Part shown: positions 1 through 8,449 of the stretch, in pieces
Numbering within the stretch: position 1 is the stretch's first letter
How the letters are laid out: every line of letters begins with the position of its first letter
Source: JBAZYV01 sp041658345
Lineage (GTDB): Bacteria; Patescibacteriota; Gracilibacteria; UBA1369; 2-02-FULL-48-14
Length of the DNA: 64,000 bases
NCBI GenBank assembly: GCA_041658345.1
Contig: JBBAAK010000002.1
Location: forward strand, 62,001 to 126,000
Direction: 5' to 3'
Translations under genes and position numbers: made by a program
Notes under the pieces: generated by a model
Told to the model about the DNA's origin: nothing
What the model saw: the letters and a program-made list of their open reading frames with translations, nothing else
The model's database searches: none

Positions 1-2943
1 TAAGCCGGCTTTTCTCAGCATGTCTTTGATTTGTTCTGTTGTAATACCGTTTAAGGCAGGTGTGGCCATGTACAAGCCCAAAGTGTTGGCAGCCCAACCC
101 AAGTGCGTTTCCAATACCTGTCCAATATTCATACGGCTGGAGACTCCAAGAGGATTTAAAATTACATCGATTTGGGTTCCGTCCGGCATATATGGCATGT
201 CTTCTTCCGGCACAATGATTGAAATGACACCTTTATTACCGTGACGACCGGCGACTTTATCTCCAACTTGTATTCTGCGTGTTTGAGCCACAGAAACGCG
301 TATTTGTTGTATTACTCCATTCTCAAGTTCATCACCGTTTTCACGAGCGAAGATTTGTACACTTACAACTTTTCCTCCTTCTCCGCCAGGGAGGCGTAGG
401 GAAGTATCTTTTACATCACGAGCTTTGTCTCCAAAGATTGCGCGAAGTAGACGTTCTTCCGGAGTAAGTTCGGTCTCTCCTTTTGGAGTGATTTTACCTA
501 CCAAGATATCACCCTCACGTACAGATGCACCAACGCGAACTACGCCGTTGTCATCCAAGTCTTTTAGGCGCGCCTCTCCAACATTTGGAATGTCACGAGT
601 TACGATTTCTGGCCCAAGTTTTGTGTCTCTTACGTCTACTGTAAAGTCTTCTACGTGGATTGAGCTAAATCTGTCTTCTTTTGTTAGACGGCTAGACAAA
701 ATTACGGCATCTTCAAAATTGAATCCTTCCCAAGGCAGGTAGGCAACACGTACGTTTTGACCTAATGCCAATTCACCTTGTTCAGTTGCCGCTCCATCTG
801 CAAGTACATCGCCTTTTTTAAGCTTTTGTCCTGCGTTACATCTTGGACGTTGATGGAAAGCTGTTCCTTGGTTCGTTCTGCGATAAATGTCTAAGTGGTA
901 AGAAATTTTGCGTCCAGAATCGTAGATTACGTCTATTCTTGATCCATCTGAGTAAGAAACCGTTCCGCCTTCTTCGGCAATAATTGTTTGATTTGTATTG
1001 CGAGCGGCATCTCCTTCCATTCCAGTTCCGATGACTGGAGCTTGTGGTTTAAGTAGAGGTACGGCTTGGCGTTGCATGTTTGATCCCATGCTCGCGCGAG
1101 TGTTATCGTCATTTTCCAAGAAAGGAATGAGCGAAGTAGACACGGAAATAATCTGTTGTGGCGAAATGTCTATATGCGTTACGTTTTTTTCCGGAGTGCT
1201 CATTGGCTCTCCATTTTTACGTGCAATTGCCGTGTCTTCTAATAATTCTCCCAATTTATTACGTTTTGTTCCGGCCTCGGCATAGACAATTTCGCGTTCG
1301 TCTTCAGCATCAAAGTAAGAAATCTTGGTTCCCATGTACGAATGCACAGGGATGTCTTTTAAGTCTTTAGCTTTAGACAGTTCTTTTGCGAGTTTCTCGT
1401 CTAGAATTGTTCCTCTTTTGTGTCCTTCAACGGATTCAGAAAGTCTATGTCCAATTCCTGCGGTTCCATCGTTTTTAACTGTATGTAAAACTTCACGAAG
1501 TGGCATTTCTATAAATCCGTATTTGTTTAGACGTGCCTGAGTTGCCAAGTGGACAACTAGACCAATGTTTGGTCCTTCAGGTGTAGCAATAGGACAAATT
1601 CTTCCATAGTGAGATGGATGCACATCACGGACATCAAAAGAAGCACGCTCGCGTGAAAGTCCTCCAGGCCCCATTGCAGATAAACGACGTTTATGTTCAA
1701 GCTCAGCAAGTGGATTTGTTTGATCCATAAACTGTGAAAGCTGTGAAGACGCAAAGAATTCGCGAAGTGCAGCTGTGATTGGGCGAGAGTTAACCAATTG
1801 AGTTGGCGTAACCGTTTCCAAATCCATAACTGTCATACGGTCTTTTGCAATACGTTCTGTACGAAGCAATCCAACGCGGAATTTGTTTTGTACAAGCTCT
1901 CCAACCGGGCGAATACGACGGTTTGAGAGATGATCGATATCATCCGGTTCAGCCTCGTGATTATTCAGTTGAATTAAATGTTTGAGAATCAGAATAAAAT
2001 CATCAACTTGGAAAGTGTGGAATTTGCGTTCGTTTGGAGTTTTAAGGTCAAAACGACGATTGATTTTGTACCTGGCTACAGAGCCCATATCGTACTTTTT
2101 GTATTCGAAGAAAAGTGATTCGATTAATGCCTTCGCATTTTCGGGAGTTGCCAAATCACCCGGGCGAATTTTTTTGTAAATTGCTTTATAAGCCTCATCT
2201 GTAGTTTTTGCAGGATCTTTCTCAAGAGTGAATAACATGTAGTCACGGGTCACATCGCGGATATCATCTTTAAACAAATCCAGGATTTTTTTGTCCGTGT
2301 CAAAACCAAATACACGTAGCATTGAAGTTACGTAGATTTTGCGTTTACGGTCGATTTTCACTGTGATCACGCCTTTTTTGTCCGTTTCGATTTCCAGCCA
2401 AGCGCCACGTTTTGGAATAATTTTCGCATTATTCATTCCTGGAGCAATTGGGTTTTTTGAGAAGAACACTCCGGGGGAGCGCACAATCTGTGAAACCACA
2501 ACACGCTCAATCCCATTAACAAGAAAACTTCCGTCTTCAGTCATAAGAGGGATTGGACCAAGGAACACATCTTGCTCTTTAATTTCTCCGCTTTCCTTGT
2601 TTATAAGCTGTACGTGTACTTTTAAAGGTGCTTCGTATGAAAGATTTTTAAATCGGCATTCTGCAGGTGTGTATTTGCATTCGCCGAGTGAATGCTCGAG
2701 GAAATGAAGCTCCAATTTCTTGCCGGAAAAGTCCGTGATAGGGGATACCTCATCTAGTAGCTCACGTATTCCTTCGTTTAAGAACCATTTGTATGAATCT
2801 GTTTGAACTTCAATAAGATCCGGAAGATCAATATTCCATTGATTATCCACAAAAAATTGACGTTCGAGTGGCTTGATTAAAGAGCGTCCCGGCGTTTTTT
2901 CTTCCGCTTGGGGCGTTTTGGATTTTTGTGCGGTTTTGGACAT
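1..2943 (-). CDS. rpoB: RNA polymerase beta subunit (partial, C-terminus beyond left edge)
   Basis: This is the catalytic beta subunit of RNA polymerase, which with beta' forms the active centre and binds the DNA-RNA hybrid. The minus-strand frame is open from an ATG at 2941-2943 to the window edge, about 980 codons, so only the last part is missing. The rifampicin-pocket cluster is visible near 1670-1760 as SSQLSQFMDQTNPL followed by HKRRLSAMGPGG. The usual Asp, His and Ser contact residues are present, so no resistance change is seen. GRHGNKGVIS of the hybrid-binding region lies near 290-260. The upstream neighbour is a divergent ABC transporter rather than rplL, so rpoB starts its own transcript here; rpoC probably follows beyond the edge. 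Confidence 0.98.
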   Translation of the reverse strand, partial: MSKTAQKSKTPQAEEKTPGRSLIKPLERQFFVDNQWNIDLPDLIEVQTDSYKWFLNEGIRELLDEVSPITDFSGKKLELHFLEHSLGECKYTPAECRFKNLSYEAPLKVHVQLINKESGEIKEQDVFLGPIPLMTEDGSFLVNGIERVVVSQIVRSPGVFFSKNPIAPGMNNAKIIPKRGAWLEIETDKKGVITVKIDRKRKIYVTSMLRVFGFDTDKKILDLFKDDIRDVTRDYMLFTLEKDPAKTTDEAYKAIYKKIRPGDLATPENAKALIESLFFEYKKYDMGSVARYKINRRFDLKTPNERKFHTFQVDDFILILKHLIQLNNHEAEPDDIDHLSNRRIRPVGELVQNKFRVGLLRTERIAKDRMTVMDLETVTPTQLVNSRPITAALREFFASSQLSQFMDQTNPLAELEHKRRLSAMGPGGLSRERASFDVRDVHPSHYGRICPIATPEGPNIGLVVHLATQARLNKYGFIEMPLREVLHTVKNDGTAGIGHRLSESVEGHKRGTILDEKLAKELSKAKDLKDIPVHSYMGTKISYFDAEDEREIVYAEAGTKRNKLGELLEDTAIARKNGEPMSTPEKNVTHIDISPQQIISVSTSLIPFLENDDNTRASMGSNMQRQAVPLLKPQAPVIGTGMEGDAARNTNQTIIAEEGGTVSYSDGSRIDVIYDSGRKISYHLDIYRRTNQGTAFHQRPRCNAGQKLKKGDVLADGAATEQGELALGQNVRVAYLPWEGFNFEDAVILSSRLTKEDRFSSIHVEDFTVDVRDTKLGPEIVTRDIPNVGEARLKDLDDNGVVRVGASVREGDILVGKITPKGETELTPEERLLRAIFGDKARDVKDTSLRLPGGEGGKVVSVQIFARENGDELENGVIQQIRVSVAQTRRIQVGDKVAGRHGNKGVISIIVPEEDMPYMPDGTQIDVILNPLGVSSRMNIGQVLETHLGWAANTLGLYMATPALNGITTEQIKDMLRKAGL

Positions 2944-3106
2944 ACCGTACTTGGATTTTAAGAGAGTAAAGTTTTTGTCGCTTGCGCGACTATTGCTTAG
3001 CACTAAGGAAACAGGTGTACAATCAACTTGAGGCTTAGTAAACCCAAATTCCTCGACTGCCCCCTCTCTCAACTCAATCTGTAAACCGAGAGCAACGTCG
3101 CAATAT

Positions 3107-3134
3107 ATTCTATTTATAAAAAAGATTACGTCAA
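3107..3134 (-). promoter_or_regulatory. Probable sigma-70 promoter of rpoB
   Basis: Read on the minus strand, TTGACG is followed after 16 bp by TAGAAT. Transcription would begin near 3100 and leave a leader of about 155 nt before the rpoB ATG. The leader contains a small CTTAG-TG-CTAAG hairpin. No ribosomal protein gene precedes rpoB. Confidence 0.55.
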
Positions 3135-3160
3135 GAGGATTTTTGTGCTAACCTGTTTCT

Positions 3161-4930
3161 ATGAAAAAATATACAGGCAAAACAATTCGGTATTTTTGGC
3201 ATCAAATCTTGCATTACAAGCTTTTATCTTGTGTGGCTTTGTTTGGGCTACTTATTGCAACTATCGGCGACTTGTTTATACCTGTTATTCTTAAAGATTT
3301 TGTGAATTTGCTTGCAGGGAGTCCGGACGCTGAGACTGTCCATTCCGTTATGCGGATTTTTGTGTATTTTATCTTGATTAATGTTTTAAATTGGGTTGGT
3401 TGGAGGATAGGCACGTTTACTTTTACGATAATGGAGGCGGGGGCGATGAAAGATATTGGTGAGGACTGTTTTAATCATTTGCATAAACATTCTTTTCAGT
3501 TTTTTAATAATCAATTTGTTGGCGCCTTGGTTAAGAGGGTAAACCGCATGGTGCGATCTTTTGAGGAAATTACAGATAAAATTTTCTTTGAATTTTTGCC
3601 ACTTTTTGTACGCACAGTTGTTACAGTAACCGTTTTGTGGATTATTGACGCCAGGATTGGGGCGCTAGTTTTGGCGTGGTTCGTTTTGTACATTGTTGTG
3701 AACATCGTGATCTCCAGGTATAAAATGAAAAAATATGATTTACCCAGGGCCGAGGCTGATACTGCGGTTACGGCGATGCTTGCGGATACGGTTTCAAATC
3801 ACTCTACAATCAGGCTTTTTGCCGGACTAAATTTTGAAAAAAAGCGGTTTGCTAAAACTTTGCAAAATTGGCGCGAAAGATTGCTAAGTGCGTGGTTTTT
3901 TGAGATTGGACTTGATGCCATATTTGGCGTGCTTATAGCCGGAATAGACATTGCGGTTATCTATATTGGTATACAGCTTTGGAAAACCGGCGATTTTACA
4001 CCCGGGCACTTTGTTTTGCTTCAAAGTTACATGCTTGAGCTTTATCATCAGCTTTGGAGTTTTGGGCGAACGCTTAGGCGTTTTTACGAACTTTTTGCCG
4101 ATGCAAATGAGATGATGGAAATTATAGAAAAGCCTTCGGATATTGTGGACGCGCCAGGAGCCAGGATTCTACGGGTACCTAACGGGGAGGTTAGGTTTGA
4201 TGATGTGAATTTTTCTTATACCGGTCAGGAAGAACATGATGTTATAAAAAATCTTTCTTTTAAAGTTAAATCGGGCGAAAGGGTTGCGTTGATTGGTCCA
4301 TCCGGAGGTGGAAAAACCACAATAGTCAAATTGCTTCTTAGACTTTTTGATGTTCCTCGCGGAAAAATTTTTGTGGATGATTTTGATATTTCCAAAATCA
4401 AACAAGATAGTTTGCACGCAAATATTGCTTTGGTGCCTCAGGATCCGGTTTTGTTTCATAGAAGCTTGATGGAAAATATTCGTTATGGAAGGCCTGATGC
4501 TACTCGAAAAGAAGTTATTTGGGCCTCAAAGTTGGCGCATTGCCATGAATTTATCTCACATTTTCCGGATGGATATGAAACTTTTGTTGGTGAGCGTGGG
4601 GTAAAACTTTCTGGTGGAGAACGCCAAAGAGTTGCGATTGCACGTGCGATTTTGGCGAACACAAAGATTTTGATTTTGGATGAAGCCACATCCAGCCTTG
4701 ATTCCGAATCGGAAAAATTAATCAAAGATGCGCTTAATAATTTAATGAAAAACAAAACTGTTTTTGTTATTGCGCACAGGCTTTCCACGGTAATCGATAT
4801 GGATAGAATTTTGGTGCTGGAAAAAGGCCGAATTGTGGAAGAGGGAAATCATGGCGAACTTATTAAAAAAGACGGTGGGCTTTATAGAAAGCTTTGGGAA
4901 TTACAAGTCGGTGGGTATTTGGTGGACTAA
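3161..4930 (+). CDS. ABC transporter, fused permease and ATPase (MsbA/exporter type)
   Basis: This 589-residue protein is a half-transporter: an N-terminal membrane domain with about six hydrophobic segments (residues ~20-310) and a C-terminal ATPase. The ATPase has Walker A GPSGGGKTT (379-387), signature LSGGE (483-487), Walker B ILILDE (503-508) and the H-loop His near 539. Two copies would dimerise in the cytoplasmic membrane and export a lipid, peptide or drug; the substrate cannot be read from the sequence. No SD lies before the ATG. Its stop overlaps by 4 bp the convergent pseudouridine synthase gene. It diverges from rpoB across 217 bp. The family call is firm, the substrate unknown. 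Confidence 0.95.
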   Translation: MKKYTGKTIRYFWHQILHYKLLSCVALFGLLIATIGDLFIPVILKDFVNLLAGSPDAETVHSVMRIFVYFILINVLNWVGWRIGTFTFTIMEAGAMKDIGEDCFNHLHKHSFQFFNNQFVGALVKRVNRMVRSFEEITDKIFFEFLPLFVRTVVTVTVLWIIDARIGALVLAWFVLYIVVNIVISRYKMKKYDLPRAEADTAVTAMLADTVSNHSTIRLFAGLNFEKKRFAKTLQNWRERLLSAWFFEIGLDAIFGVLIAGIDIAVIYIGIQLWKTGDFTPGHFVLLQSYMLELYHQLWSFGRTLRRFYELFADANEMMEIIEKPSDIVDAPGARILRVPNGEVRFDDVNFSYTGQEEHDVIKNLSFKVKSGERVALIGPSGGGKTTIVKLLLRLFDVPRGKIFVDDFDISKIKQDSLHANIALVPQDPVLFHRSLMENIRYGRPDATRKEVIWASKLAHCHEFISHFPDGYETFVGERGVKLSGGERQRVAIARAILANTKILILDEATSSLDSESEKLIKDALNNLMKNKTVFVIAHRLSTVIDMDRILVLEKGRIVEEGNHGELIKKDGGLYRKLWELQVGGYLVD

Positions 4931-5649
4931 GCTTTTGGTGTTTCTTTTAATGTTGCGATTTCCGTCTCGGTTAGTACGCGGAACGTGCCTTTTTTAAGAT
5001 CACCAAGCTCTAGGGCCCCAACAGCAACCCGTTTTAGTTTTAAGACCGGATGCCCGAAAAATTCCATAACTCTACGAATTTGTCTTTTGCGACCTTCTTT
5101 TAAAATAAATTTAAGAAGTGTGCTTTTGGGGGATTTGTTTAGGATTGAAACTCGCATTGGTTGCAAATAATATCCATCCAAAAATAGGCGTTTTTGATTG
5201 AGTCTTTTTAAATCGTTATCCGCAAGTACGCCACGTATAAGCACTTCGTAAATTTTTGAATGTTCGTAGCGCGGATGAGTGAGCTCGTTCAAAAGTTCTC
5301 CGTCCGAAGTCAATAAAAGTAAGCCTTCACTATCTTTATCCAGCCTTCCGATTGGATTTAAGTATTGCATGTTTCTTGGCAAAATTTCCATTACGGTTTT
5401 CTCACCAAACGGATCAAATTTCGTGGTAACAACTCCTGCGGGCTTATTTAGAATTATTGTGGTTTTTTCCGACTTTGCTTTAATAGGCTTGCCATTGATT
5501 GTGATTTTGTCTTCTTCCTCCGCCTTTGTCCCAAGTTCAGTAACTGTGTTCCCGTTTACGGCAACTCGCCCCTCCGTTATAAGTTTTTCCGCTGTACGTC
5601 GTGAACAGTATCCACTTTCCGAAATGAGTTTTTGAAGACGGGTTGGCAT
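4927..5649 (-). CDS. RsuA/RluB-type pseudouridine synthase
   Basis: This 240-residue enzyme isomerises a specific uridine in rRNA to pseudouridine. Residues 1-60 form an S4 RNA-binding domain (start MPTRLQKLIS). The catalytic motif GRLDKDSEGLL places the nucleophilic Asp at residue 104. The C-terminal KEGRKRQIRRVMEFFGHPV is the family's conserved RNA-contacting segment. Whether the target is 16S U516 (RsuA) or 23S U2605 (RluB) cannot be decided, so no symbol is given. The gene is convergent with the ABC transporter and divergent from the unknown gene at 5727. Confidence 0.93.
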   Translation of the reverse strand: MPTRLQKLISESGYCSRRTAEKLITEGRVAVNGNTVTELGTKAEEEDKITINGKPIKAKSEKTTIILNKPAGVVTTKFDPFGEKTVMEILPRNMQYLNPIGRLDKDSEGLLLLTSDGELLNELTHPRYEHSKIYEVLIRGVLADNDLKRLNQKRLFLDGYYLQPMRVSILNKSPKSTLLKFILKEGRKRQIRRVMEFFGHPVLKLKRVAVGALELGDLKKGTFRVLTETEIATLKETPKA

Positions 5650-5656
5650 TGGTAGG

Positions 5657-5685
5657 TTGTTCTTTTTAAGGTTTAACGGTATAAT
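5657..5685 (+). promoter_or_regulatory. Sigma-70 promoter of the 5727 gene
   Basis: TTGTTC, a 17-bp spacer and a consensus TATAAT box stand 42 bp before the ATG at 5727. This is one of the clearest promoters in the window. A TTAAGG hexamer falls inside the spacer but has no phased partner. Confidence 0.65.
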
Positions 5686-5726
5686 TGTGAGATTGAATGA
5701 TACTATTTAAATTCTAATTTGAACAC

Positions 5727-7181
5727 ATGAGGATTTTTGAGAAGGAGCTGACTACAGTTAGCGCAAGGGAAATAATGGATGTGCGTAGAATTTTTGAGCC
5801 CGAAGGAGTTATTTTGGATAAAGAATTGGGCGGACCGGCAAACTTTGTTGTAATTGATGGATTAGCCATTGAGCTTGATGATTTGCTTTTAGCTATTATA
5901 GGAAATTTAGTCAGGCCGGTTTTAACTGATGCCGAAATTCTTGCTAAGGTTATACCGGATTTGGGCAGTGAAACTCATAAACCTCGCGTGTTGTATGAAG
6001 TGTATGCTTCTTCCCCTGGTGCAGAATATAGAGATGATGCACGCAAAGATGTCGCAAAAAAGATAGAGGCTACAAGGGCTAAGAAACTTAAAAAAATACA
6101 AAAATTAATATCAAAATCTACAAAAAGTGGAAGTTTAGCATTACCAAATCGTGCACAAATTTTATTAGCACTTGGGCGTGGCGAGCTTATGTATAACAGT
6201 TTGACCGAGTTTTTGTCCAAATTTGCTCAATTGAATCAAATTGGTGTTGAAGCCGTAGGTGGTGCTGTGCGTGAAGTTCTTGGGGACGAGCATTCTTCGG
6301 AATCAGCTAGCTATGGGAGTGGTGGCCTAGACTTGATTGGACGTTTTACTGATGATCGCTGGGTTGTTATGACTGAAGAATTGCTTGGTTTGGATTCTGA
6401 TACTTTGAAAGGACGAGTGCCTGTTATGGTTTTGCAAAGGAGCTTGCTTGATCAGCCGATGGGTAGTGATATAACAAAACAATTAGTCGCTACGCGTGGG
6501 GACATGGTTTCCGTCAATATCCCATTTGGCGTTGATATAACTGTCCCTTTTATGGTTTCTGTATTGTCCGCTGCGTCTATTATTCCTGCGTTAGCCGTAC
6601 TTGGTATGAACAATGGCGTTGTCATCAATTCTATTTTGGATGTTGGCCTTCCTCTTCTTGTGGCTGGTGGCACAGCTAAGGCAATTATTTCAAAAACTAC
6701 AGGTTGGTTACCGACAGAACATTTTCTCCGCCATCTAGCGGTTAATCGTGCTACTCAGCCTTTTGTGAATCAATATATGAAAGCATATCAAGTTTTAGCT
6801 GAGAAAGTTTCTACTCTACAGACATCGAATTTGGGCAAATTAAAACTTGCACTTTTGAGAGAGCTTTGGTGTCCGATTACTAGTGATTCGATTGGTTTTG
6901 TAAAGCGTTTGAAAACATTGATTGATGAATTCTTCGGTGACGCGGAATTGCTTGAAAAATTCAATACTTTTTGTGGCGGAAGGACTGGTGATGACTTTTC
7001 CAATTCGGTTAATGTCGAAAAGTTGTTAGGCGATTTTGGTGTTTATCAGTCTGCAACTGGGCAATTTGATGGCGAATTTGATCTTGTGGGATTAGGTACT
7101 GTTGCTCGCGTGGATCAAGAAGCGGATGATTTTCATGAGCGTGCAAGAATGGCAATTAACGCTCAAAAAAAACGTCAGTAG
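5727..7181 (+). CDS. Hypothetical protein, 484 aa
   Basis: I do not recognise this protein. It has no signal peptide. Residues ~95-130 are Lys-rich and probably helical (DVAKKIEATRAKKLKKIQKL). Residues ~262-310 are hydrophobic and could make one or two membrane-inserted helices. The rest looks soluble and acidic, with a charged C-terminus. A good promoter precedes it and ung follows 32 bp after its stop, so the two may be co-transcribed. It is long, uninterrupted and of the same codon style as its neighbours, so it is very likely a real gene of a lineage-specific family. Confidence 0.8.
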   Translation: MRIFEKELTTVSAREIMDVRRIFEPEGVILDKELGGPANFVVIDGLAIELDDLLLAIIGNLVRPVLTDAEILAKVIPDLGSETHKPRVLYEVYASSPGAEYRDDARKDVAKKIEATRAKKLKKIQKLISKSTKSGSLALPNRAQILLALGRGELMYNSLTEFLSKFAQLNQIGVEAVGGAVREVLGDEHSSESASYGSGGLDLIGRFTDDRWVVMTEELLGLDSDTLKGRVPVMVLQRSLLDQPMGSDITKQLVATRGDMVSVNIPFGVDITVPFMVSVLSAASIIPALAVLGMNNGVVINSILDVGLPLLVAGGTAKAIISKTTGWLPTEHFLRHLAVNRATQPFVNQYMKAYQVLAEKVSTLQTSNLGKLKLALLRELWCPITSDSIGFVKRLKTLIDEFFGDAELLEKFNTFCGGRTGDDFSNSVNVEKLLGDFGVYQSATGQFDGEFDLVGLGTVARVDQEADDFHERARMAINAQKKRQ

Positions 7182-7213
7182 TTTAGGTTTTGATGTTTTG
7201 CTAGAATGGCTTC

Positions 7214-7876
7214 ATGGACGTAAAAATTCATGAGTCTTGGAAAAATCAATTAAAGAATGAGTTTGAGAAGCCTTATTTTAAAGAACTCACGGAATTTGTG
7301 CGTAAAGAATATATTGGCAAAAAAGTTTATCCATCGCCACAAAATATTTTTCGTGCGTTTGAACTTTGCCCTTTTGAAAAAGTGCGAGTTGTGATTTTGG
7401 GGCAGGATCCTTACCACGGGGTAGGGCAGGCGAACGGGCTTTGTTTTTCTGTTAATGATTCGGTTTCTTTACCGCCAAGTTTGCAAAATATTTTTAAAGA
7501 AATGCATGAGGATTTGGCTATGCCGATTCGAAAAATCGGAAATTTGGATGACTGGGCGAGGCAAGGAGTTTTGCTTTTGAATGCAACTTTGACTGTGCGT
7601 GCGGGGCAAGCTGGATCTCATCAAAAAAAAGGTTGGGAAGAATTTACGGATAGTGTCGTGGCACTTTTAAATCAAAAAAAAGAGCATTTGGTGTTTTTGC
7701 TTTGGGGAAATTATGCAAAAGAAAAAGGCAAAATGATTGATACCACTCGGCATCTTGTTTTAACGGCTCCGCATCCATCTCCATTCTCCGCTTACAGTGG
7801 ATTTTTTGGATGCAAACATTTTAGCAAAGCGAATGAATATTTGGAGCGGTGTGGGGAGGGAAGTGTGAAGTGGTAA
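7214..7876 (+). CDS. ung: Uracil-DNA glycosylase, family 1
   Basis: The enzyme removes uracil from DNA and starts base-excision repair. Its 220 residues are the usual family-1 length. The water-activating motif GQDPYH lies at residues 63-68 with the catalytic Asp at 65. The C-terminal HPSPFSAY motif starts near residue 187 and provides the catalytic His and the DNA-intercalating loop. An out-of-frame ATG lies 7 bp upstream, but the in-frame ATG at 7214 gives the standard N-terminus. It follows the unknown 484-aa gene by 32 bp. No SD is visible. Confidence 0.96.
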   Translation: MDVKIHESWKNQLKNEFEKPYFKELTEFVRKEYIGKKVYPSPQNIFRAFELCPFEKVRVVILGQDPYHGVGQANGLCFSVNDSVSLPPSLQNIFKEMHEDLAMPIRKIGNLDDWARQGVLLLNATLTVRAGQAGSHQKKGWEEFTDSVVALLNQKKEHLVFLLWGNYAKEKGKMIDTTRHLVLTAPHPSPFSAYSGFFGCKHFSKANEYLERCGEGSVKW

Positions 7877-7893
7877 ATATGGTGGAATTTTAA

Positions 7894-7928
7894 TTCAGGG
7901 AAAATTCAGGTTTTTTGTGAAATAATGG
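7894..7928 (+). promoter_or_regulatory. Two phased TTCAGG boxes and -10 before the toxin-antitoxin remnant
   Basis: TTCAGG occurs at 7894-7899 and again at 7905-7910, exactly 11 bp apart. A -10-like TAATGG starts 18 bp after the second box (7923-7928), and the toxin ATG is at 7933. The arrangement matches the larger array before comEC and suggests a regulator bound in place of a -35 box. Confidence 0.5.
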
Positions 7929-7932
7929 TTCT

Positions 7933-8145
7933 ATGAATATAGAAATGTCACATTTTGTAGAAAAATTTATTTTAAAATTGGAGAAGCCAACGATTGCTAA
8001 AGTTTTACGCACGGTTGATTTGCTCGAAAAATTTGGAAATGATTTGGGCATGCCTCATAGCAAAAAAATAAGGCATAATTTATTCGAACTTAGAGTGCGT
8101 GGCGGTCAGGAGGTGAGAATTTTTGCGTTTAAATCTACTTGTTAA
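7933..8145 (+). pseudogene. Truncated RelE/HigB-type toxin
   Basis: The 70-residue product resembles the N-terminal two thirds of phage Gp49-like/HigB ribosome-dependent mRNA interferases: an MSHFVEKFILKLEKP start, a DLLEKFG segment, then KIRHNLFELRVRGGQEVRIF. Family members are usually about 105-120 residues and go on with a strand and helix carrying catalytic residues. Here the frame ends soon after EVRIF with AFKSTC. The loss of about 35-45 residues suggests a deletion fused the gene to intergenic DNA, so it is probably inactive. The intact antitoxin follows. Family membership is inferred from motif memory, not a search. Confidence 0.6.
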
Positions 8146-8173
8146 GAAATAACATATGCGTTATGATTTGCGT

Positions 8174-8446
8174 ATGAAAAATTATTCCAAATTTAAAAAA
8201 GCAGTTCTGAGCGATAGTGAGGTTAAAAAGGCTTACGACGTTTTAGGTACTGAGTTTGCAATAGCAGAATCTATTATCAAAAAAAGAATTGAATGTGGTT
8301 TGACCCAGTCAGCATTAGCTAAAAAAATTGGCACAAAACAGTCGGCTATTTCACGGCTTGAGTCTGGTAGTTACAATCCAAGTATAGGTTTTCTTGGAAA
8401 GATTGCAAAAGCTTTAAAACTTAAGTTGGTAGTGAAATTTACGTAA
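8174..8446 (+). CDS. XRE/HigA-type helix-turn-helix antitoxin
   Basis: The roughly 90-residue product carries a Cro/C1-type HTH at its centre and C-terminus: RIECGLTQSALAKKIGTK, then QSAISRLESGSYNPS. The N-terminal MKNYSKFKKAVLSD matches the usual start of antitoxins paired with Gp49-like toxins, so I prefer the ATG at 8174 over the in-frame ATG at 8156. It would bind the operon promoter and neutralise the toxin. Because the upstream toxin is truncated, it may now be an orphan regulator. It ends 4 bp before the convergent serS stop. Confidence 0.85.
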   Translation: MKNYSKFKKAVLSDSEVKKAYDVLGTEFAIAESIIKKRIECGLTQSALAKKIGTKQSAISRLESGSYNPSIGFLGKIAKALKLKLVVKFT

Positions 8447-8449
8447 GTT

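Noticed and set aside
20..2707. Plus-strand open frames of 60-120 codons opposite rpoB
   Set aside because: They are shadows of the strongly conserved rpoB frame and resemble no protein.
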